Assembly: GCF_000743355.1 (NCBI RefSeq)
Contig: NZ_JQEI01000030.1
Location: 62,001 to 126,000 of the forward strand
DNA from: Serratia sp. Ag1
GTDB taxonomy: Bacteria > Pseudomonadota > Gammaproteobacteria > Enterobacterales > Enterobacteriaceae
Length of the DNA stretch: 64,000 bases
Direction of reading: 5' to 3'
A program made the translations under genes and the position numbers. Shown piece after piece: positions 29,373-39,331 of the stretch. The notes under the pieces are model-generated. The model searched no databases, was not told where the DNA came from, and worked only from the letters and a program-made list of their open reading frames with translations. Numbering within the stretch: position 1 is the stretch's first letter; each line of letters begins with the position of its first letter.

Positions 29373-31016
29373 TTACTTGGCTGAAGCCAATACCGCACTC
29401 ACGATCTCAACCGCTTCATGCTCGATCTGCTCGCGGTGCTTGGCTCCCAGGAAGCTTTCGCAATAGATTTTGTACGCTTCTTCAGTGCCGGAAGGACGAG
29501 CGGCAAACCAGCCGTTGTCGGTCATCACTTTCAGCCCGCCGATCGACGCACCGTTCCCCGGTGCAGCAGTGAGGCGTGCAGTGATAGGATCGCCTGCCAT
29601 CATGCTGGCGGTAACCATCTCAGGTGACAGCTTGGACAACGCCGCTTTCTGTGCAGAGGTGGCAGGTGCCTGCAAACGGTTATAGCTTGGCGCACCAAAG
29701 CGTTCCGCTAACCCATCATAGTGATGCTGCGGGTTAGCGCCGGTTACAGCGGTGATTTCTGCTGCCAGCAAGCACATGATAATGCCGTCTTTATCAGTAG
29801 ACCACGGTGTCCCATCAAAACGCAGGAAAGATGCTCCAGCGCTTTCTTCGCCACCAAAACCGAAGCTGCCGTCAAACAGACCATCGACAAACCACTTGAA
29901 ACCGACTGGCACTTCCACCAGCTTACGGCCCAGATCGGCCACCACGCGGTCAATCATCGCGCTGGAAACCAGCGTTTTGCCAACCGCAACATCAGCGCCC
30001 CAGCGTGGACGGTGCTGGAACAGGTAGTTGATCGCAACCGCCAGATAGTGGTTCGGGTTCATCAGGCCTTTTGGCGTGACGATGCCGTGGCGATCGTAGT
30101 CAGGATCGTTGGCAAACGCCAAATCAAACTTGTCACGCAGCGCCAGCAAACCAGCCATGGCGGATTCGGACGAACAGTCCATACGGATAATGCCGTCGTG
30201 ATCGAGGTGCATAAAGCGGAAGGTCTGATCGATAGAGTCATTCACTAACGTCAGATCCAGCTTGTAATGCTCGGCAATGCGCTGCCAGTAGGCAATCCCT
30301 GAACCACCGAGCGGATCAACACCCAGTTTCAGGCCAGCGCGTTGAATGGCTGGCATATCAACCACGTCAACCAATCCTGCGACATACGGCTGCACCAGAT
30401 CCTGCGCATGCAAATGGCCGCTGTTCCAGGCCTGTGCCAGCGTTTGGCGCTGAACACCTTGCAGCTTGAGCGCCAGCAATTCGTTGGCACGCTTCTCGAT
30501 CACCGAGGTCAGATTGGTGTCTGCCGGGCCGCCGTTAGGTGGGTTATATTTAATGCCACCGTCTTCTGGCGGGTTGTGCGAAGGGGTAATCACGATACCA
30601 TCCGCCTGCGCACCGCCTTTGCGGTTGTAACACAGGATCGCATGTGACACCGCTGGGGTAGGAGTAAAACCATTGTTTTCCTGAATCACCACGTCAACGC
30701 CGTTGGCCGTCAACACTTCCAGCACGGAAATAAACGCAGGTTCAGATAAGGCATGGGTATCTTTGCCCACATAGCAAGGGCCAGTGGTGCCTTGTTGGCG
30801 GCGCACTTCAGCAATTGCCTGCGCGATAGCCAGAATATGGTTTTCATTAAAGCTTTGGCGCAACGCGCTGCCGCGATGGCCAGAAGTACCAAATTTTACC
30901 GCATGAGCGGCATTGTCAGCTTCCGGTTGCAGCACATAGTATTGTGACGTCAACTGAGCTACGTTGATTAAATCACTTTGCTGAGCAAGTTGCCCGGCAC
31001 GTGGGTCATTCGCCAT
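29373..31016 (-). CDS. pgm: Phosphoglucomutase (alpha-D-glucose phosphate-specific)
   Basis: Interconverts glucose-1-phosphate and glucose-6-phosphate. It is 547 aa from ATG at 31016 ([19 protein letters not shown]), preceded by GGGAGAG; the open frame continues upstream but this start matches the E. coli N-terminus. The phospho-serine is Ser146 in [13 protein letters not shown], and FGTSGHRGS and [11 protein letters not shown] (metal loop) are present. It is downstream of seqA by 76 bp, the conserved seqA-pgm operon. Confidence 0.97.
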   Translation of the reverse strand: MANDPRAGQLAQQSDLINVAQLTSQYYVLQPEADNAAHAVKFGTSGHRGSALRQSFNENHILAIAQAIAEVRRQQGTTGPCYVGKDTHALSEPAFISVLEVLTANGVDVVIQENNGFTPTPAVSHAILCYNRKGGAQADGIVITPSHNPPEDGGIKYNPPNGGPADTNLTSVIEKRANELLALKLQGVQRQTLAQAWNSGHLHAQDLVQPYVAGLVDVVDMPAIQRAGLKLGVDPLGGSGIAYWQRIAEHYKLDLTLVNDSIDQTFRFMHLDHDGIIRMDCSSESAMAGLLALRDKFDLAFANDPDYDRHGIVTPKGLMNPNHYLAVAINYLFQHRPRWGADVAVGKTLVSSAMIDRVVADLGRKLVEVPVGFKWFVDGLFDGSFGFGGEESAGASFLRFDGTPWSTDKDGIIMCLLAAEITAVTGANPQHHYDGLAERFGAPSYNRLQAPATSAQKAALSKLSPEMVTASMMAGDPITARLTAAPGNGASIGGLKVMTDNGWFAARPSGTEEAYKIYCESFLGAKHREQIEHEAVEIVSAVLASAK

Positions 31017-31092
31017 CGATCTCTCCCTAATGCCTGTCCTGCCGCCGGGCAATGTGTCGCTGACGGCCACCGTGACGGGCTGTTTGCTTAAA

Positions 31093-31629
31093 TTAGACAG
31101 TTCCGCAAACTTTCTCGATCAGTTCCGCCGGGAACTGCATCGCCTGCATGATGTGCTCGATCATGCTGCGCTTGCGGCCAGTATTGGTATTGGTAATTAC
31201 CCAGTAAGGCGTGCCAGGAACGTGTTTCGGTTTAGTATGCGTTCCGTTCGCCAACAGGGTTTGCTGATCGCCAGCAAAATAAGTGCGGGTACGGCCATGC
31301 AATGCATCGGTTGCCGCAGTGAAACCCGCCGCGTCAATGGTGTACAGCGTGGAAAGTACCAGCATAAAACGGTTGACCGCTTTGTTCTGCTCAGCATATT
31401 CATCTGACAACAGCAGTTCACGCACGGCACGCACGCGATCGCGCGCAGGTACTACCGCCACCGTTGGCTCCGTTGCTTTGATGCCAGCGGCAACCGGCGC
31501 GGTACGCACAGGTGCCCCCGCAGTAAACTTCAACATACGCCGTAAAATATCGGACGCACTTTCACCAATATGTTGCGTGTGGCTGGCAATATAACGGTAA
31601 AGCTCCTCGTCGACTTCTATAGTTTTCAT
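31093..31629 (-). CDS. seqA: Negative modulator of replication initiation SeqA
   Basis: 178 aa from ATG at 31629 ([19 protein letters not shown]). The N-terminal oligomerisation domain (about 1-35) is followed by a flexible linker and the C-terminal hemimethylated-GATC-binding domain (about 65-178, with [11 protein letters not shown] and [23 protein letters not shown]). It sequesters newly replicated oriC and restrains DnaA-driven initiation. The first six codons of the longer open frame lack a ribosome binding site. It is divergent from ybfF. Confidence 0.97.
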   Translation of the reverse strand: MKTIEVDEELYRYIASHTQHIGESASDILRRMLKFTAGAPVRTAPVAAGIKATEPTVAVVPARDRVRAVRELLLSDEYAEQNKAVNRFMLVLSTLYTIDAAGFTAATDALHGRTRTYFAGDQQTLLANGTHTKPKHVPGTPYWVITNTNTGRKRSMIEHIMQAMQFPAELIEKVCGTV

Positions 31630-31936
31630 CTTTATCCAAAACAATAATTCAATTGATTTTTATAATGTTTGACGGCCATTAAAGAACAGCTCAATGTTGA
31701 CCAACATTTTTCCAACCATCTGGTTTTACGATATTTCACTGCTTTGGGGTAGATTAACAGACTCTAGAGGGCCAGCCAACTTCCCCCGCAGGGGTAAAAG
31801 ATATCAATGCTCTGCTGTTATCTGGCATATCGCACCACCACAAAGTGAACTCTTTACTTGCGCCGATGATCAAACGGGCAACTCGCCACCTAAGCATGCT
31901 ACCCTGACCAAACGTCTTTAACTCGTGAACTTCACC
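31630..31936. promoter_or_regulatory. Divergent seqA / ybfF intergenic region
   Basis: 307 bp without a plausible gene. It contains a small hairpin (CCCC-GCA-GGGG near 31785) and an AT-rich stretch next to seqA. Promoters for both genes must lie here; I could not pick convincing -35/-10 pairs. Confidence 0.5.
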
Positions 31937-32698
31937 ATGAAATTACATTATCAACTCTTGGCTGCCGAGGCCGACACATTGCCGGTAATCCTGATCCACG
32001 GAATGTTCGGCAATCTGGATAACCTTGGCGTACTGGCCCGCGATCTTAACCAGCAGCATACGGTAATCAAAGTCGACTTACGCAACCATGGGCTCTCACC
32101 GCAGGCTGACGAGATGACCTATCCGGCGATGGCGCAGGATCTGCTGACCCTGCTGGATGATTTGCAGCTTGATAAGGTCATCGTTATTGGCCACTCAATG
32201 GGGGGTAAAGCGGCCATGGCGCTGACAGCACTAGCGCCTGAGCGAATTGCACAACTGATCGTGCTCGACATTGCTCCGGTGGCTTATGACGTTCGCCGCC
32301 ACGACAAGATTTTTGCTGCTCTGCAGGCGGTGAGCGATGCCGGGATTACCCAGCGGCAACAGGCGGCACAGCTCATGCGCGAATACCTGGATGAAGAGGG
32401 TGTGATCCAGTTTCTGCTGAAGTCTTTTCATGCTGGAGCCTGGCGCTTTAACCTGCCGGTTTTGATCGCACAATACGCAAGTATCATCGGCTGGCAAGAT
32501 GTCCCCTCTTGGTCGCATCCCACGCTGTTTATTCGCGGCGGGCTTTCCCCTTATGTGCAGGACGCCCACCGCGAAGACATTGCCCGCCAATTCCCGCAGG
32601 CCCGCGCTTATGTGGTTGCAGGCACCGGCCACTGGGTGCATGCGGAAAAGCCGGATGCCGTGCTTAGAGCCATCCGCCGCTTTCTGAACGAAGCCTGA
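31937..32698 (+). CDS. ybfF: Alpha/beta-hydrolase esterase YbfF
   Basis: 253 aa from ATG at 31937 (MKLHYQLLA). A GTG four codons upstream (31925) is in frame, but the ATG matches the E. coli start. The alpha/beta-hydrolase motifs are clear: oxyanion region ILIHGMFGNLDN, nucleophile elbow GHSMGG near residue 88, and catalytic His in GTGHWVHAEKPD. E. coli YbfF hydrolyses acyl-CoA and short esters in vitro; its physiological role is unsettled. Confidence 0.93.
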   Translation: MKLHYQLLAAEADTLPVILIHGMFGNLDNLGVLARDLNQQHTVIKVDLRNHGLSPQADEMTYPAMAQDLLTLLDDLQLDKVIVIGHSMGGKAAMALTALAPERIAQLIVLDIAPVAYDVRRHDKIFAALQAVSDAGITQRQQAAQLMREYLDEEGVIQFLLKSFHAGAWRFNLPVLIAQYASIIGWQDVPSWSHPTLFIRGGLSPYVQDAHREDIARQFPQARAYVVAGTGHWVHAEKPDAVLRAIRRFLNEA

Positions 32699-32718
32699 AG
32701 ACAAAGTGATGAAAAAAT

Positions 32719-32746
32719 GCGCTAAAGAGAATAACTTAGCGCTTTT
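32719..32746 (+). terminator. ybfF terminator
   Basis: GCGCTAA (32719-32725) and TTAGCGC (32736-32742) form a 7-bp stem followed by TTTT. It lies 21 bp after the ybfF stop. A competing inverted repeat TAACTTAG/CTAAGTTA overlaps it to the right. Confidence 0.7.
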
Positions 32747-33013
32747 CCCACTAAGTTAAGCATTGTCGTTGCTCTATCTGCTGGGGTAATATGGCGCGCT
32801 ATTTCCGACGCCTTTCAAGTTGCCGTCTTGTTGATGGCAAACTCCTTGAAATTCTGCGGGGATATAATTTTGCCGCCCTGTCCAGCGTGCAACTCAGCGC
32901 TTGGCTGGGGGTGAACTTGGGTTAGGGTTTATTGACCCGAATGGTGTTAACTGAACCATCTGAAAGCAAGCAATCGCTCTCTGATGCAAACTCCCTTGCA
33001 GTAGTCCGCAACA
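32747..33013. other. Intergenic region ybfF-ybfE with palindromic segment
   Basis: No gene seen. 32814-32850 contains TTCAAGTTGCC and GGCAAACTCCTTGAA, an imperfect inverted repeat whose arms resemble the right end of ERIC (GCAACTTGAAGTATG). The ybfE promoter must lie to the right of it. E. coli ybfE is LexA-regulated, but I found no clear CTGT-N8-ACAG box here. Confidence 0.5.
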
Positions 33014-33301
33014 ATGGCAAAAGAACAAACGGATCGCACGACGCTGGATCTGTTCGCAGATGAACGCCGTCCGGGGCGCCCGAAAACCAACCCGCTTTCC
33101 CGTGATGAACAGCTTAGGATCAATAAGCGTAATCAGCTACGGCGTGACAAAGTGCGTGGGTTACGGCGTGTAGAGCTCAAAATCAACGCAGACGCCGTAG
33201 ATGCCCTGAACAAACTGGCAGACCAGCGCAACATCAGCCGCAGCGAATTGATTGAGCAAATGCTGCTGGCAAAACTGGCAGAAGAGCCATCAGAACCATG
33301 A
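33014..33301 (+). CDS. ybfE: Small regulator-like protein YbfE (ribbon-helix-helix type C-terminus)
   Basis: 95 aa, ATG at 33014 (MAKEQTDRTTLDLFADE), closely matching E. coli YbfE. It is rich in basic residues: RRPGRPKTNPLSRDEQLRINKRNQLRRDKVRGLRRVE, followed by a segment like a CopG/ribbon-helix-helix dimerisation helix (ALNKLADQRNISRSELIEQMLL). It is probably DNA-binding; in E. coli it is an SOS gene of unknown function. Upstream of fldA as in E. coli. The ribosome binding site is weak. Confidence 0.9.
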   Translation: MAKEQTDRTTLDLFADERRPGRPKTNPLSRDEQLRINKRNQLRRDKVRGLRRVELKINADAVDALNKLADQRNISRSELIEQMLLAKLAEEPSEP

Positions 33302-33552
33302 GCTCTTCAGCGGTGCGGCGTTAAGGATGACGCCAAAGCCACCCCGCGCGGCGAGATTCCCCGGCATCGCATAAATGCGATAAAACCCCAGAGCACATTT
33401 CTGGCATGATAGTTATTTAGCGGTAAGAGCGTCCCGATGTTGAACTCTTGCCTTGATCTTATGTAAGACGATACCCAAGGGCTCGATGTTGCAGACAAGC
33501 AACCTGCGAACTCCCAACGTATATTCATTGAATTAAAAAGGTTATCTGCAAT

Positions 33553-34092
33553 ATGGCTCATGTAGGCATTTTCTTTGGCAGCGATACTGGCAATACCGAA
33601 AACATTGCCAAGATGATCCAGAAAAATCTTCAGCAAAAATTCGGCAACGATGTGGCGGAGATTCACGACATTGCCAAAAGCAGTAAAGAAGATCTGGAAG
33701 CTTTCGACATTCTGCTGCTGGGTATCCCCACCTGGTACTACGGTGAAGCACAGTGCGACTGGGATGACTTCTTCCCAACGTTGGAAGACATTGACTTCAA
33801 CGGCAAACTGGTTGCCCTGTTCGGTTGTGGTGACCAAGAAGACTATGCAGAATATTTTTGCGATGCGATGGGCACCATTCGTGACATCATTGAACCACGC
33901 GGCGCTGCGATCATCGGCCATTGGCCGACCAAAGGTTACCACTTTGAAGCGTCTAAAGGCTTGGCTGATGACCATCATTTTGTCGGCCTGGCTATTGACG
34001 AAGACCGCCAGCCAGAACTGACCAACGAACGCGTAGATGCCTGGGTCAAACAGATCGGCGAAGAGCTGAGCCTGGCCGATATCGTCGGTTAA
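33553..34092 (+). CDS. fldA: Flavodoxin 1
   Basis: FMN-binding electron carrier that supplies reductive enzymes such as biotin synthase, IspG/IspH and class I ribonucleotide reductase activation. It is 179 aa. The phosphate-binding loop FGSDTGNTENIAK (about 8-20), the FMN-stacking region GIPTWYYGEAQCDWDD and GCGDQEDYAEYFCDA are the long-chain flavodoxin signatures. ATG at 33553. It lies upstream of fur; in E. coli some fur transcripts start at the fldA promoter. Confidence 0.98.
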   Translation: MAHVGIFFGSDTGNTENIAKMIQKNLQQKFGNDVAEIHDIAKSSKEDLEAFDILLLGIPTWYYGEAQCDWDDFFPTLEDIDFNGKLVALFGCGDQEDYAEYFCDAMGTIRDIIEPRGAAIIGHWPTKGYHFEASKGLADDHHFVGLAIDEDRQPELTNERVDAWVKQIGEELSLADIVG

Positions 34093-34108
34093 ACGCCAAG
34101 TTCCAGAA

Positions 34109-34143
34109 AGCCCTGCAAAGCGCATAATGTCAGATGCAGGGCT
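34109..34143 (+). other. Hairpin downstream of fldA
   Basis: AGCCCTGCA (34109-34117) and TGCAGGGCT (34135-34143) form a 9-bp stem with a 17-nt loop. No T-run follows, so read-through towards fur is plausible. Confidence 0.5.
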
Positions 34144-34315
34144 GCTATCGGCATCACGTATTAGAGTAATAGAAGCTACAAACCTGTAACTTCCCACCTC
34201 ATCACGGTAGACTGCGCTATCGGTTTATCCCATCCATCAAGGCATTGCATGTGCTGTATGCAATGGTGCATACATATCTTTGTTAACAACCGACAGTTTC
34301 TATTTAAGGCCGGCG

Positions 34316-34335
34316 GTTCTATAATGAGACGCAAT
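34316..34335 (+). promoter_or_regulatory. fur promoter -10 with weak Fur-box-like sequence
   Basis: TTCTATAATGAGACGCAATT contains TATAAT at 34320-34325. In E. coli the matching position reads TATAATGATACGCATTAT, both a promoter element and a Fur-like palindrome. The palindrome is less complete here (ATAATGA against CAATTG). Autoregulation by Fur is therefore plausible but weaker by eye. Confidence 0.5.
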
Positions 34336-34418
34336 TGACTCTTTGTGCCGACCGATGCCACAGGCGAAAACGCCTCAACTTGATTAGCATAGTAACAGGA
34401 CTGAATCCGCATGACTGA
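34335..34418 (+). CDS. uof: Possible leader peptide Uof upstream of fur (TTG start, or broken)
   Basis: A 27-codon frame ends SIVTGLNPHD and its TGA (34416-34418) overlaps the fur start, exactly where E. coli Uof (28 aa) ends VTGQIPHD. Translation of uof is coupled to fur in E. coli and is the target of RyhB control. Here the ATG that aligns with the E. coli start (34324) is one base out of frame and stops after four codons, so the only in-frame start is TTG at 34335. It is either a shifted start or a decayed leader. Confidence 0.4.
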   Translation: MTLCADRCHRRKRLNLISIVTGLNPHD

Positions 34419-34857
34419 CAACAATAACGCATTGAAGAAGGCCGGCTTAAAAGTCACGCTTCCGCGACTTAAAATCCTGGAAGTATTGCAGGATCCGGAA
34501 TGCCATCACGTCAGTGCGGAAGATCTGTACAAAAAACTGATAGATATGGGTGAAGAAATTGGCTTGGCAACGGTCTACCGCGTGCTGAACCAGTTTGATG
34601 ATGCGGGTATTGTCACCCGTCACAATTTTGAAGGCGGTAAATCCGTATTCGAACTGACCCAGCAGCATCATCACGATCACCTGATTTGCCTGGACTGCGG
34701 CAAAGTGATCGAGTTCAGCGACGAATCCATTGAAGTACGTCAGCGCGATATCGCCAAGCAACACGGCATTAAGCTCACTAACCACAGCCTGTATCTGTAC
34801 GGCCATTGTGAAATTGGTGACTGCCGCGAGAACGAAACGCTGCACGACAAAAAATAA
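34411..34857 (+). CDS. fur: Ferric uptake regulator Fur
   Basis: 148 aa, iron-responsive repressor. The N-terminal winged helix (KKAGLKVTLPRLKILEVL ... ATVYRVLNQFDDAGIVTRH) is followed by the metal-binding dimerisation domain with HHHDHLICLDCGKVIEF and the C-terminal CEIGDCREN. The two CxxC-type pairs fit the structural zinc site. ATG at 34411 follows AACAGGAC. It overlaps the uof-like leader frame, which suggests translational coupling. Confidence 0.98.
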   Translation: MTDNNNALKKAGLKVTLPRLKILEVLQDPECHHVSAEDLYKKLIDMGEEIGLATVYRVLNQFDDAGIVTRHNFEGGKSVFELTQQHHHDHLICLDCGKVIEFSDESIEVRQRDIAKQHGIKLTNHSLYLYGHCEIGDCRENETLHDKK

Positions 34858-34878
34858 CGCTGGCCTGCCAGAATCAGA

Positions 34879-34906
34879 AACCGCCTCAAGTCTTGGCGGT
34901 TTTTTT
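34879..34906 (+). terminator. fur terminator
   Basis: AACCGCC (34879-34885) and GGCGGTT (34895-34901) with a 9-nt loop, followed by TTTTT. Confidence 0.88.
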
Positions 34907-34925
34907 GTGCCCGCTGGTTACCAAC

Positions 34926-34955
34926 AAAAAAACCCGGCCAAGACATCAGGCCGGG
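34926..34955 (-). terminator. chb terminator
   Basis: On the minus strand CCCGGCC (rc of 34949-34955) and GGCCGGG (rc of 34933-34939) form a 7-bp stem followed by TTTTTTT. It faces the fur terminator across 20 bp. Confidence 0.88.
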
Positions 34956-35060
34956 GGAAATGATAACTCCAAATGAATACACTCTCTTGCAACACTTCTT
35001 GCTGACACGGGACTACACCTGCAGCCCATCCGCCGACACGCAGATGGGCTGAGTTTGGGC

Positions 35061-37724
35061 TTAGGCTTTTACCGATTCGGCCCGGCTAAAGCGCTTGCCA
35101 TCCGGGCTTACGGCACGGATTTGGACATCACCAGCAACCGCAGGGCGGGCGCGATCGTCATAACGCTGCCACTGCTTGCCACCATCAGTCGAATATTCAA
35201 TCCCCAGACCCGGCAAGGCAATATTGGCCTCCAATTTGCCATCGACAACGCGTGCGCCAGGCACTGGCAGACGGTAGCTCACTCCACCTTTATCCAGCTT
35301 GGCCAACTCACGTTGCCCGATCAGGTTAGCAAAGTGCAGCCAGTCCTTTTCCAGAGTTTTGGTATCGACCTGATGAGTTTCACCGCCTTTATATTCACGG
35401 CCAGCTTTGTAATCCTGCTCCCAACTCGCACGGTGCCAGGCGCGTTCCGCGACAGACAGGGCGCGTGGGTAAATCATGTATTCCATCTGCTGGTCGGTAC
35501 GCACCACTTCGCTCCACAGCTGGGCCGAAAGACCATAAGCACCCGGCCATGGTTTGTCGCTCTTGGCGGTGAAGTGGTTACCGTCGCGGTCAACCGAAGT
35601 TTCTGCGTTTTGTGGCAGGTTATCCGGCGCGAAGCTGAAGATCTTCTGCTCATCACTGAAGCGGGTGCCCCAGTAATAACCATGCTCTGCCGGTGTCACT
35701 TCATAAGGGAAGTCCATATAGACATAATCCGGGTTGGAGATGATTACGTCGTAACCCTTGTTCGCCCAGTCGTTAACGGAGTCGAAACCGCCCCAATACA
35801 GGGTATCCCAGAAGTTCACTGCAACATTTTTGGTCGCGAAGGCTTTCGAATCCTTGGCATCTTTCAGGCCATCCTGCCACGCCTGCATTCTGTCAATGCC
35901 GTGCGCTTTCACCAGTTGGCTGACTTCAAGCCCGAAGTAGCTCGGCAAGTGTTCCATATCTTCCACTTTGCCTTCTTTGATCATGGCCTGACAAACCTGA
36001 GACTTGGCCCATGGTTTATCTTCGTTGCTCAGATCAAGGATCCCCTTGCCCGCTTCCGGTTTCTTCACGTCGGTATAACCGGCTCCCAGACGGATGTTCT
36101 TCGCCTCATCCCCGCCAAAATGCCAGGTTTTCAGCGGCTGACCGGCTTCTTTATGCATCTGGGCAATTTCACCAATCACTTTATCAACAAAGTTTTTGGA
36201 TGAGTCCAGGCATGGGTTCAAGTAGCTCTGGCGGTTAAAATACTGCACCGAGGTGGTGTTAGAAGTATCGGTCGGATCAAGCAGACGGAACTCATTCGCC
36301 TCTTTATCTTTGCCTTCAGCCAGCAGTTTCTTATAACGAGCTTCCATGGAGACAATGGCAGCGCGGGCGTGTGCAGGCATATCAACCTCAGGGATCACTT
36401 CTATCTGGCGTGCCTGAGCATATTTAACAATGTCGATATAATCCTGACGGGAGAAGAAGCCACCGTGCGGCTCTGGGCCCGAACCGTATTGCGGCAGCAG
36501 ACAGGCCGTTTCGCTCAGATCATGACAGCGCTGACCACCCACTTCAGTCAGTTCTGGCAAGCCTGGGATCTCAATACGCCAGCCTTCATCATCCGTCAGG
36601 TGGAAGTGGAATTTGTTCAGCTTGTACGCTGCCATCTGATCCAGCAGACGCAGCACCGCATCTTTATGGTGGAAGTTACGCGCAACATCCAGGAACATGC
36701 CGCGATATTGGAAGCGCGGTGCATCTTTGGCATCCAGCGTGGCGATCTTCTTGCTGCCGTCAGACGGGATCAGCGACAGAATAGACTGCAGCCCATAGAA
36801 CACCCCAGCCTGATCGAACCCGGTAATCACGGCCTGCTTCTCACCGATCTTCAGTTGGTAGGCACCAGGAACCGCCAAATCACCTTTAAATGCGCTCGGC
36901 TGGATATCCGTTTTGATCGGATAACCACCAGCCTGGTTTGCCACGCCCAGCAATTCAAAACGCTTGGCTGCCGCATCTGCGGCAGGTTTGGTCAAGGCAC
37001 TCAGATCCAAGGCAACGCCTTTACTCAGATCCACATCATGCGGATGCACCTTAACGTCCATTGGTGTCGGGAGGATCTGGCCACGCAATGCGGCGGCAGG
37101 CAACACCTTCAGGTCTTGGTTCTTGATGAAGCGGCTTTCAGGCACCATCAGAATGTTATGGTCATCCTTGGTGCGCTTCCACTGGTCACCGGTAAATGGT
37201 GTAACAAACTGGTTTACATCTTCGGTATCGGTATTCGCCAGGATCTTAGGCTTGGCATCGCCTGAAGTGGCATACCAGCGCGGCAGGAAGTCACTATGGA
37301 ACACCTGCCAGTATTCCGCAATAATCGGAATTTCAACCGCCTGCTTGGCCGGGAAGCTGGTGAACTTGTCTGTAGGTTCCAGCTTGTACAGATCGCCCGT
37401 AATATGGGTGATCTTGAACTGCTCGTTATCCACTTTCAGCGTCTGACGTGGGCTGTGGAAATAAATAGCCCAGTCTTTATCTTTAATCTCTTGGCCATCG
37501 TTGGCCAGAGTAATCAACACTTTATTACATGACGCCCAATCGGCGCCCAGCTTGGCACAATCAACGCCATTATCGGCAGCCCGGTTGTCCAGCATCTTCA
37601 GATTCACTTTAAGCTGGCTGAGCTGATCGACAACCTGCTGGCTAGCGACGGCTGAACCCAGGCTGCCAAACAGCCCAACGGTGGCCGTTAGGGCTGCAAG
37701 CGCACTCATCTTGAACTTATTCAT
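35061..37724 (-). CDS. chb: Chitobiase (beta-N-acetylhexosaminidase, GH20)
   Basis: Cleaves chitobiose and chito-oligosaccharides to GlcNAc in the periplasm or outside. It is 887 aa from ATG at 37724 ([20 protein letters not shown]), preceded by AGAGG; a TTG two codons upstream is less likely. A signal peptide of about 27 residues is followed by the N-terminal carbohydrate-binding domain, a GH20b domain, the TIM barrel ([29 protein letters not shown]) with catalytic Asp539-Glu540 ([10 protein letters not shown]), and a C-terminal Ig-like domain. Closely similar to the S. marcescens enzyme. It is downstream of chiP by 143 bp, probably co-transcribed. Confidence 0.97.
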   Translation of the reverse strand: MNKFKMSALAALTATVGLFGSLGSAVASQQVVDQLSQLKVNLKMLDNRAADNGVDCAKLGADWASCNKVLITLANDGQEIKDKDWAIYFHSPRQTLKVDNEQFKITHITGDLYKLEPTDKFTSFPAKQAVEIPIIAEYWQVFHSDFLPRWYATSGDAKPKILANTDTEDVNQFVTPFTGDQWKRTKDDHNILMVPESRFIKNQDLKVLPAAALRGQILPTPMDVKVHPHDVDLSKGVALDLSALTKPAADAAAKRFELLGVANQAGGYPIKTDIQPSAFKGDLAVPGAYQLKIGEKQAVITGFDQAGVFYGLQSILSLIPSDGSKKIATLDAKDAPRFQYRGMFLDVARNFHHKDAVLRLLDQMAAYKLNKFHFHLTDDEGWRIEIPGLPELTEVGGQRCHDLSETACLLPQYGSGPEPHGGFFSRQDYIDIVKYAQARQIEVIPEVDMPAHARAAIVSMEARYKKLLAEGKDKEANEFRLLDPTDTSNTTSVQYFNRQSYLNPCLDSSKNFVDKVIGEIAQMHKEAGQPLKTWHFGGDEAKNIRLGAGYTDVKKPEAGKGILDLSNEDKPWAKSQVCQAMIKEGKVEDMEHLPSYFGLEVSQLVKAHGIDRMQAWQDGLKDAKDSKAFATKNVAVNFWDTLYWGGFDSVNDWANKGYDVIISNPDYVYMDFPYEVTPAEHGYYWGTRFSDEQKIFSFAPDNLPQNAETSVDRDGNHFTAKSDKPWPGAYGLSAQLWSEVVRTDQQMEYMIYPRALSVAERAWHRASWEQDYKAGREYKGGETHQVDTKTLEKDWLHFANLIGQRELAKLDKGGVSYRLPVPGARVVDGKLEANIALPGLGIEYSTDGGKQWQRYDDRARPAVAGDVQIRAVSPDGKRFSRAESVKA

Positions 37725-37867
37725 CTTCAACCTCTTCGGTAATCAGTGGTTATTGTCGCGAATCTCTTGCCAGACTTTCTCTACGTGCTTTTTGCTTTAG
37801 CAACAGCTGGCAGCATGATTCGCTTTAAAACGTTATTGCCCCGGTGGCAGTACCACCGGGGCAAGTT

Positions 37868-39313
37868 TTAGAAGACGGTGAATGGCGCAATCACGATGAA
37901 TTTGACGTCTCTTTCATCCTGGAAGATGTTGCCATAACCACCGCTCCAGCTAGGCAGATCGGAATGGTTGTCATATTGCGTGAAGTGCAGCTTGAACAAG
38001 GTGCCTTTAGCACGGCCATCCTGCAGAGCATAAGCCGCATCCAGGCTGTAAGCGCTCTCTCTCAGGCGCTGACTCTGATCGTAAATCGGGTTAGTGCTAG
38101 GCTTCGCATCCCAGGCATAGACATAAGAAGCCCCGACCGACAGACCAGGAATGTTCCATTTGCTCAGGTCATACATCACGCCGCCGTAAACGGCTTTTTC
38201 ACCGTTGGCGTTGAAGTCGGAACGGTTATCCCACCAGATATCGAGACGGCCATTGGAAGAAGCATAAGTCGGGGTCATACGCTGCAGGAAGAACCCTTGG
38301 TTCCCCTCTGCCTTGACCATGGTGCCTTCCAGACGCCAGTTGAACTGACCGGTGGTATAGCCGAAGGTCAGCGCCTGCAACCAGGCCAAACCGTCATAGA
38401 TGCTGTTAGGATCGCGGCTGTCACTGACACGATCTTCAGCGCCGTAGAACTGGTAGCTGGTGGTCAGCGGGTTGCCCACCACATCAAATTTGTAAGAAGC
38501 CTTGGTGAAATACTGATTCACGTAACCTTGTGACTGACCGACAGCGGCTTCCAGCACCAGATCGTTTTTGAAGTCGTACTTGGCACCCAATGAATGCAGG
38601 TAGGAAACACGCGTCTCGCGGTCATTCTGCCGGAAATCGTCCATCTCGATATGCCATGGCGCTTTATACTTGTTGGCCCACATGTATGAGAAGCTCAGGG
38701 CACCGGCATCACCGTAATCAAGGTTGGCCCCCGCTTCCGCCCCCTGATAGGTGCCTGGCATAAAGCTCCAGTGCGGAGCAAGCAGCGTTTGGCCGCTTGG
38801 CTGGATGTAACCTGCGCGCGCCCACATCGGGCCATATTTGAATTTACCGGCGGCTTTATACAGGCTGATACCACTCTTATCGCCAGAGTAATCTTCATCA
38901 TAAGTACGATTACGGCTGGAGAAGGCGATTTCATTAGGGTGACCACTTTCTTTAGACTCAGCAATCTCAATGGCGCTGAATGCCCCCACATCCAAACCGA
39001 ACATGTCCATGGCATAGCCGGAAGTAAAATCCAGGCTCAGGTTAGCGGTGGCATGCGAAAGGTTGGTTGCAAATGAGTCATAGTTAGGGTTCTTTACCGT
39101 AACTTTCGTGCCATCGAGTAAGGTTTCTTCTCTTGTTTCATTGAGATCTTTGCGATCGCGCTGGCGCTGCCAGTAATACACCCCGCCAGTCATCGTCGAA
39201 TCATCAATAAACCCTGCAGCTTGCGCTTCAGGTGCCATGACAAATCCTGTTCCTAACAATGCACCCGCGATAGCGAGTACCAGCGTTTTACGCTGAGCAC
39301 CGTGCGTACCCAT
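37868..39313 (-). CDS. chiP: Chitoporin (OprD-family outer-membrane porin)
   Basis: Outer-membrane channel for chito-oligosaccharides. It is 481 aa with a signal peptide ending AQAAGF (about residue 33) and a barrel of alternating aromatic strands ending in the C-terminal aromatic residue of outer-membrane proteins (IAPFTVF). It matches ChiP (YbfM) of E. coli and Serratia. ATG at 39313. A ChiX pairing site covers its ribosome binding site and a NagC-type operator lies about 145 bp upstream. In E. coli and S. marcescens the lipoprotein gene chiQ follows; here only 143 non-coding bp separate chiP from chb. Confidence 0.95.
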   Translation of the reverse strand: MGTHGAQRKTLVLAIAGALLGTGFVMAPEAQAAGFIDDSTMTGGVYYWQRQRDRKDLNETREETLLDGTKVTVKNPNYDSFATNLSHATANLSLDFTSGYAMDMFGLDVGAFSAIEIAESKESGHPNEIAFSSRNRTYDEDYSGDKSGISLYKAAGKFKYGPMWARAGYIQPSGQTLLAPHWSFMPGTYQGAEAGANLDYGDAGALSFSYMWANKYKAPWHIEMDDFRQNDRETRVSYLHSLGAKYDFKNDLVLEAAVGQSQGYVNQYFTKASYKFDVVGNPLTTSYQFYGAEDRVSDSRDPNSIYDGLAWLQALTFGYTTGQFNWRLEGTMVKAEGNQGFFLQRMTPTYASSNGRLDIWWDNRSDFNANGEKAVYGGVMYDLSKWNIPGLSVGASYVYAWDAKPSTNPIYDQSQRLRESAYSLDAAYALQDGRAKGTLFKLHFTQYDNHSDLPSWSGGYGNIFQDERDVKFIVIAPFTVF

Positions 39314-39315
39314 AG

Positions 39316-39331
39316 AAAATTCCTCTTTGAC
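39316..39331 (-). promoter_or_regulatory. ChiX sRNA pairing site over the chiP ribosome binding site
   Basis: On the plus strand these bases read AAAATTCCTCTTTGAC, the same as the seed region I recall for ChiX (AAUUCCUCUUUGACG). The chiP mRNA therefore carries the perfect complement, GTCAAAGAGGAATTTT, including the AGAGGA ribosome binding site 5-10 nt before ATG. ChiX is known to silence chiP in E. coli and Serratia. Confidence 0.8.

Noticed and set aside
32880-33013. A LexA box upstream of ybfE
   Set aside because: E. coli ybfE is SOS-regulated, but I found no CTGT-N8-ACAG match in this region.
37725-37867. A hidden chiQ gene
   Set aside because: The 143-bp gap is too short and no lipoprotein signal (LxxC) could be read on the minus strand.
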